The translations under genes were made by a program, and so were the position numbers. The notes under the pieces were generated by a model. The model had not been told where the DNA came from and searched no databases. It worked only from the letters and a program-made list of their open reading frames with translations. From Leptodactylus fallax (Eukaryota > Chordata > Amphibia > Anura > Leptodactylidae), in the NCBI GenBank assembly GCA_947044405.1, contig CAMRHE010000459.1:842501-906500 (forward strand): a DNA stretch of 64,000 bases, in the 5' to 3' direction. Shown here one piece after another: positions 34,081 through 47,200 of this stretch (positions are counted from its first letter, which is position 1; each line of letters opens with the position of its first letter).

Positions 34081-34407
34081 TGTCCTCACAGTTGTTGCAT
34101 GTATCTCTGCTGAGTTTCCTGTGCAGTGTCCTCTGCCCCTTGCCCCAGATTTCCTGTTGGGGGTTATACTCCGGGGTCGCATGGGGGAGGCACGTTCTGT
34201 TTCCAGATGTCTCAGATCCCCTGATCGTAAATCTGGGGCTGCTCTGTGAGGGGCCGGCTGTGTGCTGAGGGGGGCGCCACTAACATGCAGAGCACATGGA
34301 AGGTCTGTGCCAGGTCGCCACCTTCTCTCCATACCGCCCTCCCCCCAACTCTGCTGTCATCACTTTACAGAAGTAAATCTGAGGAGGATGAGACCACATC
34401 CTGCTCC
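34081..34407. other. LRCH4 intron 1 unique sequence between two arrays
   Basis: About 330 bases of non-repeated intron. Nothing is recognised; the open frame running out of the 57 bp array ends here at 34249 by chance. Confidence 0.6.
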
Positions 34408-37400
34408 GGCTCTGTGATACACGACATGTCACCCTGCCCGCACCCGCTCTGTGATACACTACATGTCACCCTGCCCGCACCCGCTCTGTGATACACTACA
34501 TGTCACCCTGCCCGCTCCCGCTCTGTGATACACGACATGTCACCCTGCCTGCACCCGCTGTGTGATACACTACATGTCACCCTGCCTGCTCCGGCTCTGT
34601 GATACACGACATGTCACCCTGCCCGCACCCGCTCTGTGATACACTACATGTCACCCTGCCCGCACCCGCTCTGTGATACACTACATGTCACCCTGCCTGC
34701 TCCGGCTCTGTGATACACGACATGTCACCCTGCCCGCACCTGCTCTGTGATACACTACATGTCACCCTGCCCGCACCCGCTCTGTGATACACTACATGTC
34801 ACCCTGCCCGCTCCCGCTCTGTGATACACGACATGTCACCCTGCCTGCACCCGCTGTGTGATACACTACATGTCACCCTGCCCGCACCCGATCTGTGATA
34901 CACTACATGTCACCCTGCCCGCACCCGATCTGTGATACACGACATGTCACCCTGCCCGCTCCCGCTCTGTGATACACGACATGTCACCCTGCCCGCACCC
35001 GATCTGTGATACACTACATGTCACCCTGCCCGTTCCCGCTCTGTGATACACGACATGTCACCCTGCCCGCTCCCGCTCTGTGATACACGACATGTCACCC
35101 TGCCCGCTCCCGCTCTGTGATACACGACATGTCACCCTGCCCGCACCCGCTGTGTGATACACGACATGTCACCCTGCCCGCTCCCGCTCTGTGATACACG
35201 ACATGTCACCCTGCCCGCTCCCGCTCTGTGATACACGACATGTCACCCTGCCCGCACCCGATCTGTGATACACTACATGTCACCCTGCCCGCTCCCGCTC
35301 TGTGATACACTACATGTCACCCTGCCCGCTCCCGATCTGTGATACACGACATGTCACCCTGCCCGCTCCCCGCTCTGTGATACACTACATGTCACCCTGC
35401 CCGCTCCCCGCTCTGTGATACACGACATGTCACCCTGCCCGCTCCCGCTCTGTGATACACTACATGTCACCCTGCCCGCTCCCCGCTCTGTGATACACTA
35501 CATGTCACCCTGCCCGCACCCGCTCTGTGATACACGACATGTCACCCTGCCCGCTCCCCCGCTCTGTGATACACGACATGTCACCCTGCCCGCTCCCGCT
35601 CTGTGATACACGACATGTCACCCTGCCTGCTCCCGCTCTGTGATACACATGTCACCCTGCCCGCACCCGATCTGTGATACACGACATGTCACCCTGCCTG
35701 CTCCCGCTCTGTGATACACTACATGTCACCCTGCCCGCACCCGCTGTGTGATACACGACATGTCACCCTGCCTGCCCCCGCTCTGTGATACACGACATGT
35801 CACCCTGCCCGCTCCCGCTCTGTGATACACTACATGTCACCCTGCCCGCTCCCGCTCTGTGATACACTACATGTCACCCTGCCCGCACCCGCTCTGTGAT
35901 ACACTACATGTCACCCTGCCCGCACCCGCTCTGTGATACACGACATGTCACCCTGCCCGCTCCCGCTCTGTGATACACGACATGTCACCCTGCCTGCTCC
36001 CGCTCTGTGATACACTACATGTCACCCTGCCCGCACCCGCTCTGTGATACACTACATGTCACCCTGCCCGCACCCGATCTGTGATACACTACATGTCACC
36101 CTGCCCGCTCCCGCTCTGTGATACACGACATGTCACCCTGCCTGCTCCCGCTCCGTGATACACGACATGTCACCCTGCCCGCTCCCCGCTCTGTGATACA
36201 CGACATGTCACCCTGCCCGCTCCCGCTCTGTGATACACGACATGTCACCCTGCCCGCTCCCGCTCTGTGATACACGACATGTCACCCTGCCTGCTCCCGC
36301 TCTGTGATACACGACATGTCACCCTGCCCGCTCCCGCTCTGTGATACACGACATGTCACCCTGCCTGCTCCCGCTCTGTGATAAACTACATGTCACCCTG
36401 CCTGCCCCCGCTCTGTGATACACGACATGTCACCCTGCCCGCTCCCGCTCTGTGATACATGACATGTCACCCTGCCTGCCCCCGCTCTGTGATACATGAC
36501 ATGTCACCCTGCCTGCCCCCGCTCTGTGATACACTACATGTCACCCTGCCCGCTCCCGCTCTGTGATACACTACATGTCACCCTGCCCGCTCCCGCTCTG
36601 TGATACACTACATGTCACCCTGCCCGCTCCCGCTCTGTGATACACTACATGTCACCCTGCCCGCTCCCGCTCTGTGATACACTACATGTCACCCTGCCCG
36701 CTCCCGCTCTGTGATACACGACATGTCACCCTGCCCGCTCCCGCTCTGTGATACACGACATGTCACCCTGCCAGTACCCGCTCTGTGATACACGACATGT
36801 CACCCTACCTGCCCCCGCTCTGTGATACACGACATGTCACCCTGCCCGCACCCGATCTGTGATACACGACATGTCACCCTGCCCGCTCCCGCTCTGTGAT
36901 ACACTACATGTCACCCTGCCCGCACCCGCTGTGTGATACATGACATGTCACCCTGCCCGCACCCGCTCTGTGATACATGACATGTCACCCTGCCCGCACC
37001 CGCTGTGTGATACACGACATGTCACCCTGCCTGCTCCCGCTCTGTGATACACGACATGTCACCCTGCCTGCTCCCGCTGTGTGATACACGACATGTCACC
37101 CTGCCTGCTCCCGCTCTGTGATACACGACATGTCACCCTGCCCGCACCCGCTGTGTGATACACGACATGTCACCCTGCCCGCACCCGCTGTGTGATACAT
37201 GACATGTCACCCTGCCCGCACCCGCTCTGTGATACACGACATGTCACCCTGCCCGCACCCGCTGTGTGATACACGACATGTCACCCTGCCTGCTCCCGCT
37301 CTGTGATACACTACATGTCACCCTGCCCGCTCCCGCTCTGTGATACACTACATGTCACCCTGCCTGCTCCCGCTCTGTGATACACGACATGTCACCCTGC

Positions 37401-39705
37401 CTGCTCCCGCTCTGTGATACACTACATGTCACCCTGCCTGCTCCCGCTCTGTGATACACGACATGTCACCCTGCCTGCTCCCGCTGTGTGATACACGACA
37501 TGTCACCCTGCCTGCTCCCGCTCTGTGATACACTACATGTCACCCTGCCCGCACCCGCTGTGTGATACACGACATGTCACCCTGCCTGCTCCCCGCTCTG
37601 TGATACATGACATGTCACCCTGCCTGCCCCCGCTCTGTGATACATGACATGTCACCCTGCCTGCCCCCGCTCTGTGATACATGACATGTCACCCTGCCTG
37701 CTCCCGCTCTGTGATACACTACATGTCACCCTGCCCGCACCCGCTGTGTGATACACGACATGTCACCCTGCCCGCTCCCGCTCTGTGATACACTACATGT
37801 CACCCTGCCTGCTCCCGCTCTGTGATACACTACATGTCACCCTGCCCGCACCCGCTGTGTGATACACGACATGTCACCCTGCCCGCTCCCGCTCTGTGAT
37901 ACACTACATGTCACCCTGCCTGCTCCCGCTCTGTGATACACGACATGTCACCCTGCCCGCACCCGCTCTGTGATACACGACGTGTCACCCTGCCTGCTCC
38001 CGCTCTGTGATACACTACATGTCACCCTGCCTGCTCCCGCTCTGTGATACACGACATGTCACCCTGCCAGTACCCGCTCTGTGATACACTACATGTCACC
38101 CTGCCTGCTCCCGCTCTGTGATACACGACATGTCACCCTTCCCGCTCCCGCTCTGTGATACACGACATGTCACCCTGCCCGCTCCCCGCTCTGTGATACA
38201 CTACATGTCACCCTGCCTGCTCCCCGCTCTGTGATACACGACATGTCACCCTGCCTGCCCCCCGCTCTGTGATACACGACATGTCACCCTGCCCGCTCCC
38301 CGCTCTGTGATACACTACATGTCACCCTGCCCGCTCCCCGCTCTGTGATACACTACATGTCACCCTGCCCGCTCCCGCTCTGTGATACACTACATGTCAC
38401 CCTGCCCGCTCCCGCTCTGTGATACACGACATGTCACCCTGCCCGCTCCCGCTCTGTGATACACTACATGTCACCCTGCCCGCTCCCGCTCTGTGATACA
38501 CGACATGTCACCCTGCCAGTACCCGCTCTGTGATACACGACATGTCACCCTGCCTGCCCCCGCTCTGTGATACACGACATGTCACCCTGCCCGCACCCGC
38601 TCTGTGATACACGACATGTCACCCTGCCCGCTCCCGCTCTGTGATACACTACATGTCACCCTGCCCGCACCCGCTGTGTGATACATGACATGTCACCCTG
38701 CCCGCACCCGCTCTGTGATACACGACATGTCACCCTGCCCGCACCCGCTGTGTGATACACGACATGTCACCCTGCCTGCTCCCGCTCTGTGATACACGAC
38801 ATGTCACCCTGCCTGCTCCCGCTGTGTGATACACGACATGTCACCCTGCCCGCACCCGCTGTGTGATACACGACATGTCACCCTGCCCGCACCCGCTGTG
38901 TGATACATGACATGTCACCCTGCCCGCACCCGCTCTGTGATACACGACATGTCACCCTGCCCGCACCCGCTGTGTGATACACGACATGTCACCCTGCCTG
39001 CTCCCGCTCTGTGATACACTACATGTCACCCTGCCCGCTCCCGCTCTGTGATACACTACATGTCACCCTGCCTGCTCCCGCTCTGTGATACACGACATGT
39101 CACCCTGCCTGCTCCCGCTCTGTGATACACTACATGTCACCCTGCCCGCTCCCGCTCTGTGATACACGACATGTCACCCTGCCTGCTCCCGCTGTGTGAT
39201 ACACGACATGTCACCCTGCCTGCTCCCGCTCTGTGATACACGACATGTCACCCTGCCCGCACCCGCTGTGTGATACACGACATGTCACCCTGCCTGCTCC
39301 CGCTCTGTGATACACTACATGTCACCCTGCCCGCACCCGCTGTGTGATACACGACATGTCACCCTGCCTGCTCCCCGCTCTGTGATACATGACATGTCAC
39401 CCTGCCTGCCCCCGCTCTGTGATACATGACATGTCACCCTGCCTGCCCCCGCTCTGTGATACATGACATGTCACCCTGCCTGCCCCCGCTCTGTGATACA
39501 TGACATGTCACCCTGCCCGCTCCCGCTCTGTGATACACTACATGTCACCCTGCCCGCACCCGCTGTGTGATACACGGCATGTCACCCTGCCCGCTCCCGC
39601 TCTGTGATACACTACATGTCACCCTGCCCGCTCCCGCTCTGTGATACACGACATGTCACCCTGCCCGCACCCGCTGTGTGATACATGACATGTCACCCTG
39701 CCCGC
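34408..39705. repeat. 37 bp minisatellite, about 143 copies
   Basis: The unit is CTCTGTGATACACGACATGT followed by CACCCTGCCCGCTCCCG (37 bp, with 38 bp versions carrying an extra C). Variant positions are CACGAC/CACTAC/CATGAC, GCCCGC/GCCTGC and GCTCCC/GCACCC. A rare CCAGTACCCG unit recurs at 36771 and 38516 with similar flanking units, so a block of about 47 units has been duplicated. It lies in LRCH4 intron 1. Confidence 0.96.
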
Positions 39706-40112
39706 ACTATGTTGGGGTGTCCTCGCCACGCTCTGGCGTCTCCTCGGGTTGATCCTTCCTGCCCCCATCTGTCACATTGGGATGTCTCAGAGGGTACATG
39801 TCATGTTTTCAGGGGGTACTTGTGCTGTCCTCTTCTATGACACATGTATGCCCTTTGGGGGCGCTGTGCTGCAGGGTACAGTCCTCAGTGTAAACATTTA
39901 TTAATGGGGTCACCCCACAACAATTCTCACCTCCGCTGATTCCTGATGACTGTGAATAGACCCTTTATAAGCAGTCGGGCACCGCGCCACTCTGAGCGTA
40001 CATGAGGAGTCACAGCTGCCCCAGGCACGGGCGTGCTCTGCCAACACCCAGGACAACAACGTGACTGAGAGAGGGGGAGGGGATAGCACAAGCCAGGGTC
40101 AGGGGTCATGGC
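39706..40112. other. LRCH4 intron 1 unique island between arrays
   Basis: About 400 bases of single-copy sequence including 'gtaaacatttattaatgggg'. No exon, transposon end or RNA structure is recognised. It is one of the few places in intron 1 suited to unique probes or alignments. Confidence 0.6.
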
Positions 40113-43100
40113 ATATACATGATGTAGCAGGGTCTGTGCTGTGTATATACAGGTGATGGTGTAGCGGGGTCTGTGCTGTGTGTATACAGGGGATGGTGTA
40201 GCGGGGTCTGTGCTGTGTGTGTATACAGGGGATGGTGTAGCAGGGTCTGTGCTGTGTGTTATACAGGTGATGGTGTAGCAGGGTGGTGTGTTACAGGGGG
40301 GGCAGGGTCTGTGCTGTGTATATACAGGTGATGGTGTAGCGGGGTCTGTGCTGTGTGTATATACAGGTGATGGTGTAGCAGGGTATGGGTAGTGTGTGTA
40401 TACAGGGGATGGTGTAGCAGGGTCTGTGCTGTGTGTATATACAGGTGATGGTGTAGCAGGGTATGGGTGGTGTGTGTATACAGGGGATGGTGTAGCGGGG
40501 TCTGTGCTGCTGTGTATATACAGGGGATGGTGTAGCAGGGTCTGTGCTGTGTATATACAGGGGATGGTGTAGGCGGGGTCTGTGCTGTGTATATACAGGT
40601 GATGGTGTAGCAGGGTCTGTGCTGTGTATATACAGGGAATGGTGTAGCGGGGTCTGTGCTGTGTATATACAGGTGATGGTGTAGCAGGGTCTGTGCTGTG
40701 TATATACAGGTGATGGTGTAGCGGGGTCTGTGCTGTGTATATACAGGGGATGGTGTAGCAGGGTCTGTGCTGTGTATATACAGGTGATGATGTAGCAGGG
40801 TCTGTGCTGTGTATATACAGGGGATGGTGTAGCGGGGTCTGTGCTGTATATATACAGGTGATGGTGTAGCAGGGTCTGTGCTGTGTATATACAGGTGATG
40901 ATGTAGCAGGGTCTGTGCTGTGTATATACAGGTGATGGTGTAGCGGGGTCTGTGCTGTGTATATACAGGTGATGGTGTAGCAGGGTCTGTGCTGTGTATA
41001 TACAGGTGATGGTGTAGCAGGGTCTGTGCTGTGTGTATATACAGGTGATGGTGTAGCGGGGTCTGTGCTGTGTGTATATACAGGGGATGGTGTAGCAGGG
41101 TCTGTGCTGTGTGTGTATATACAGGGGATGGTGTAGCAGGGTCTGTGCTGTGTGTATATACAGGTGATGGTGTAGCAGGGTCTGTGCTGTGTGTATATAC
41201 AGGTGATGGTGTAGCGGGGTCTGGTCTGTGTGTATACAGGGGATGGTGTAGCGGGGTCTGTGCTGTGTGTATACAGGTGATGGTGTAGCGGGGTCTGTGC
41301 TGTGTGTATATACAGGTGATGGTGTAGCAGGGTCTGTGCTGTGTGTATATACAGGTGATGGTGTAGCAGGGTCTGTGCTGTGTGTATATACAGGTGATGG
41401 TGTAGCGGGGTCTGCTGTGTGTATACAGGGGATGGTGTAGCGGGGTCTGTGCTGTGTGTATATACAGGTGATGGTGTAGCGGGGTCTGTGCTGTGTGTGT
41501 ATATACAGGTGATGGTGTAGCGGGGTCTGTGCTGTGTGTATATACAGGGGATGGTGTAGCGGGGTCTGTGCTGTGTGTATATACAGGGGATGGTGTAGCA
41601 GGGTCTGTGCTGTGTGTATATACAGGTGATGGTGTAGCGGGGTCTGTGTGTGTATACAGGGGATGGTGTAGCGGGGTCTGTGCTGTGTGTATATACAGGT
41701 GATGGTGTAGCGGGGTCTGTGCTGTGTGTGTATATACAGGTGATGGTGTAGCAGGGTCTGTGCTGTGTATATACAGGGAATGGTGTAGCGGGGTCTGTGC
41801 TGTGTATATACAGGTGATGGTGTAGCAGGGTCTGTGCTGTGTATATACAGGTGATGATGTAGCAGGGTCTGTGCTGTGTATATACAGGGGATGGTGTAGC
41901 GGGGTCTGTGCTGTATATATACAGGTGATGGTGTAGCAGGGTCTGTGCTGTGTATATACAGGTGATGATGTAGCAGGGTCTGTGCTGTGTATATACAGGT
42001 GATGGTGTAGCGGGGTCTGTGCTGTGTATATACAGGTGATGGTGTAGCAGGGTCTGTGCTGTGTATATACAGGTGATGGTGTAGCAGGGTCTGTGCTGTG
42101 TGTATATACAGGTGATGGTGTAGCGGGGTCTGTGCTGTGTGTATATACAGGGGATGGTGTAGCAGGGTCTGTGCTGTGTGTGTATATACAGGGGATGGTG
42201 TAGCAGGGTCTGTGCTGTGTGTATATACAGGTGATGGTGTAGCAGGGTCTGTGCTGTGTGTATATACAGGTGATGGTGTAGCGGGGTCTGGTCTGTGTGT
42301 ATACAGGGGATGGTGTAGCGGGGTCTGTGCTGTGTGTATACAGGTGATGGTGTAGCGGGGTCTGTGCTGTGTGTATATACAGGTGATGGTGTAGCAGGGT
42401 CTGTGCTGTGTGTATATACAGGTGATGGTGTAGCAGGGTCTGTGCTGTGTGTATATACAGGTGATGGTGTAGCAGGGTCTGTGCTGTGTGTATATACAGG
42501 TGATGGTGTAGCGGGGTCTGGTCTGTGTGTATACAGGGGATGGTGTAGCGGGGTCTGTGCTGTGTGTATACAGGTGATGGTGTAGCGGGGTCTGTGCTGT
42601 GTGTATATACAGGTGATGGTGTAGCAGGGTCTGTGCTGTGTGTATATACAGGTGATGGTGTAGCAGGGTCTGTGCTGTGTGTATATACAGGTGATGGTGT
42701 AGCGGGGTCTGTGTGTGTATACAGGGGATGGTGTAGCGGGGTCTGTGCTGTGTGTATATACAGGGGATGGTGTAGCAGGGTCTGTGCTGTGTGTATACAG
42801 GGGATGGTGTAGCAGGGTCTGTGCTGTGTGTATACAGGGGATGGTGTAGCAGGGTCTGTGCTATGTGTATATACAGGGGATGGTGTAGCGGGGTCTGTGC
42901 TGTGTGTATATACAGGTGATGGTGTAGCGGGGTCTGTGCTGTGTATATACATGTGATGGTGTAGCGGGGTCTGTGCTGTGTGTATATACAGGGGATGGTG
43001 TAGCGGGGTCTGTGCTGTGTGTGTATATACAGGGGATGGTGTAGCGGGGTCTGTGCTGTGTGTGTATATACAGGTGATGGTGTAGCGGGGTCTGTGCTGT

Positions 43101-44283
43101 GTGTGTATACAGGTGATGGTGTAGCAGGGTCTGTGCTGTGTGTATACAGGGGATGGTGTAGCGGGGTCTGTGCTGTGTGTATACAGGTGATGGTGTAGCA
43201 GGGTCTGTGCTGTGTGTATACAGGTGATGGTGTAGAGGGTCTGGCTGTGTGACAGGGGTGGGGTAGCGGGGTCTGTGCTGTGTATATACAGGTGATGGTG
43301 TAGCGGGGTCTGTGCTGTGTGTATACAGGGGATGGGGTAGCGGGGTCTGTGCTGTGTGTATATACAGGGGAGGGGCAGGGTTGTGCTGTGTATATACAGG
43401 GGATGGTGTAGCGGGGTCTGTGCTGTGTGTATATACAGGGGATGGTGTAGCGGGGTCTGTGCTGTGTGTATATACAGGGGATGGTGTAGCAGGGTCTGTG
43501 CTGTGTGTATATACAGGGGATGGTGTAGCGGGGTCTGTGCTGTGTGTATATACAGGTGATGGTGTAGCGGGGTCTGTGCTGTGTGTATATACAGGTGATG
43601 GTGTAGCAGGGTCTGTGCTGTGTGTGTATACAGGTGATGGTGTAGCGGGGTCTGTGCTGTGTGTATATACAGGTGATGGTGTAGCGGGGTCTGTGCTGTG
43701 TGTATATACAGGGGATGGTGTAGCAGGGTCTGTGCTGTGTGTGTATACAGGGGATGGTGTAGCGGGGTCTGTGCTGTGTGTATATACAGGTGATGGTGTA
43801 GCGGGGTCTGTGCTGTGTGTATATACAGGTGATGGTGTAGCGGGGTCTGTGCTGTGTGTATACAGGTGATGGTGTAGCAGGGTCTGTGCTGTGTGTATAT
43901 ACAGGTGATGGTGTAGCGGGGTCTGTGCTGTGTGTATATACAGGTGATGGTGTAGCGGGGTCTGTGCTGTGTGTATACAGGGGATGGTGTAGCAGGGTCT
44001 GTGCTGTGTGTATATACAGGGGATGGTGTAGCGGGGTCTGTGCTGTGTATATACAGGTGATGGTGTAGCGGGGTCTGTGCTGTGTATATACAGGTGATGG
44101 TGTAGCGGGGTCTGTGCTGTGTATATACAGGGGATGGTGTAGCAGGGTCTGTGCTCTGTGTGTATACAGGTGATGGTGTAGCAGGGTCTGTGCTGTGTGT
44201 ATATACAGGGGATGGTGTAGCGGGGTCTGTGCTGTGTATATACAGGAGATGGTGTAGCGGGGTCTGTGCTGTGTGTATACAGG
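40113..44283. repeat. 37-39 bp minisatellite, about 108 copies
   Basis: The unit is TGTGCTGTGTATATACAGGT then GATGGTGTAGCAGGGTC, with 39-41 bp forms having one or two extra TG/GT. Variants are AGGTGATG/AGGGGATG and GCAGGG/GCGGGG. Rare markers (CAGGGAATGG at 40635 and 41776; GGTCTGGTCTG at about 41221, 42288 and 42528) show that a block of about 1.1 kb was duplicated. Near 43230-43385 units are damaged and shortened. It grades directly into the 34 bp array. Confidence 0.95.
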
Positions 44284-47200
44284 TATACGGTGTAGCAGTG
44301 TCAGGAGCGGTGTAGTGAATGGTGTGTGTGTACAGGTATACGGTGTAGCTGAGTCAGGAGCGGTGTAGCTGAGCGGTGTGTGTATACAGGTATACGGTGT
44401 AGATGAGCGGTGTATGTACAGGTATACGGTGTAGCAGAGTCAGGAGCGGTGTAGCTGAGCGGTGTGTGTATACAGGTATACGGTGTAGCTGAGTGGTGTA
44501 TGTACTGGTATACGGTGTAGCAGAGTCAGGAGCGGTGTGTGTATACAGGTATACGGTGTAGCTGAGCGGTGTATGTACAAGTATATGGTGTAGCAGAGTC
44601 AGGAGCGGTGTAGCTGAGCGGTGTGTGTATACAGGTATACGGTGTAGCTGAGCGGTGTGTATATACAGGTATACGGTGTAGCTGAGCGGTTTGTGTATAC
44701 AGGTATACGGTGTAGCTGAGCGGTGTACTGTATACAGGTATGCGGTGTAGCTGAGCGGTTTGTGTATACAGGTATACGGTGTAGCTGAGCGGTGTGTGAA
44801 TACAGGTATACGGTGTAGCTGAGCGGTGTATGTACAAGTATATGGTGTAGCAGAGTCAGGAGCGGTGTAGTTGAGCAGTGTGTGTATACAGGTATGCGGT
44901 GTAGCTGAGCGGTTTGTGTATACAGGTATACGGTGTAGCTGAGCGGTGTGTGTATACAGGTATACGGTGTAGCTGAGCGGTGTGATGTATACAGGTATAC
45001 GGTGTAGCTGAGCGGTTTGTGTATACAGGTATATGGTGTAGCTGAGCGGTGTACTGTATACAGGTATACGGTGTAGCTGAGCGGTGTGTGTATATACAGG
45101 TATACGGTGTAGCTGAGCGGTGTGTGTATACAGGTATACGTGTAGCTGAGCGGTTTGTGTATACAGGTATATGGTGTAGCTGAGCGGTTTGTGTATACAG
45201 GTATACGGTGTAGCTGAGCGGTTTGTGTATACAGGTATACGGTGTAGCTGAGCGGTGTGTGTATACAGGTATACAGTGTAGCTGAGCGGTTTGTGTATAC
45301 AGGTATACGTGTAGCTGAGCGGTTTGTGTATACAGGTATACGTGTAGCTGAGCGGTTTGTGTATACAGGTATACGTGTAGCTGAGCGGTGTGTGTATACA
45401 GGTATACGTGTAGCTGAGCGGTTTGTGTATACAGGTATATGGTGTAGCTGAGCGGTTTGTGTATACAGGTATACGGTGTAGCTGAGCGGTGTGTGTATAC
45501 AGGTATACGGTGTAGCTGAGCGGTTTGTGTATACAGGTATACGGTGTAGCTGAGCGGTGTGTGTATACAGGTATACGTGTAGCTGAGCGGTTTGTGTATA
45601 CAGGTATATGGTGTAGCTGAGCGGTTTGTGTATACAGGTATACGGTGTAGCTGAGCGGTGTGTGTATACAGGTATACGGTGTAGCTGAGCGGTGTGTGTA
45701 TACAGGTATACGGTGTAGCTGAGCGGTGTGTGTATACAGGTATACGGTGTAGCTGAGCGGTTTGTGTATACAGGTATATGGTGTCGCTGAGCGTTGTGTG
45801 TATACAGGTATACGTGTAGCTGAGCGGTTTGTGTATACAGGTATACGGTGTAGCTGAGCGGTGTGTGTATACAGGTATACGGTGTAGCTGAGCGGTTTGT
45901 GTATACAGGTATACGGTGTAGCTGAGCGGTGTGTGTATACAGGTATACGGTGTAGCTGAGCGGTTTGTGTATACAGGTATACGGTGTAGCTGAGCGGTGT
46001 GTGTATACAGGTATACGGTGTAGCTGAGCGGTTTGTGTATACAGGTATACGTGTAGCTGAGCGGTGTGTGTATACAGGTATACGGTGTAGCTGAGCGGTT
46101 TGTGTATACAGGTATACGGTGTAGCTGAGCGGTTTGTGTATACAGGTATACGGTGTAGCTGAGCGGTTTGTGTATACAGGTATACGGTGTAGCTGAGCGG
46201 TTTGTGTATACAGGTATACGGTGTAGCTGAGCGGTGTGTGTATACAGGTATACGGTGTAGCTGAGCGGTGTGTGTATACAGGTATACGGTGTAGCTGAGC
46301 GGTTTGTGTATACAGGTATATGGTGTCGCTGAGCGTTGTGTGTATACAGGTATACGGGAGCTGTAGCGGTGTGTGTATTCAGGTATACGGTGTAGCTGAG
46401 CGGTTTGTGTATTCAGGTATACGGTGTAGCTGAGCGGGTGTGTATACAGGTATACGTGTAGCTGAGCGGTGTGTGTATACAGGTATACGTGTAGCTGAGC
46501 GGTGTGTGTATACAGGTATACGGTGTAGCTGAGCGGTGTGTGTATACAGGTATACGTGTAGCTGAGCGGTTTGTGTATACAGGTATACGGTGTAGCTGAG
46601 CGGTGTGTATACAGGTATACGGTGTAGCTGAGCGGTGTGTGTATACAGGTATACGGTGTAGCTGAGGGGTGTGTGTATACAGGTATACGGTGTAGCTGAG
46701 CGGTGTGTGTATACAGGTATACGGTGTAGCTGAGCGGTTTGTGTATACAGGTATACGGTGTAGCTGAGCGGTGTGTGTATACAGGTATACGTGTAGCTGA
46801 GCGGTTTGTGTATACAGGTATACGGTGTAGCTGAGCGGTTTGTGTATACAGGTATACGGTGTAGCTGAGCGGTTTGTGTATACAGGTATACGGTGTAGCT
46901 GAGCGGTTTGTGTATACAGGTATACGGTGTAGCTGAGCGGTTTGTGTAAACAGGTATACGGTGTAGCTGAGCGGTGTGTGTATACAGGTATACGGTGTAG
47001 CTGAGCGGTGTGTATACAGGTATACGGTGTAGCTGAGCGGTGTGTGTATACAGGTATACGGTGTAGCAGAGTCAGTAGTGGTGTAGTTGAGCGGTGTGTG
47101 TATACAGGTATACGGTGTAGCTGAGCGGTTTGTGTATACAGTGTAGTTGAGCGGTTTGTGTATACAGGTATACGGTGTAGCTGAGCTGTGTGTGTATACA

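Noticed and set aside
13624..34249. Open reading frames of 5,578 and 1,303 codons on the plus strand and up to 2,689 codons on the minus strand over the 57 bp array.
   Set aside because: They exist because the unit is 57 bp with no stop in several frames on both strands at once. There is no domain, no start context and no splice logic, and they lie in an intron of LRCH4.
40259..42952. An 897-codon minus-strand frame in the 37-39 bp array.
   Set aside because: The frame drifts with unit length and is a repeat artefact opposite the LRCH4 direction.
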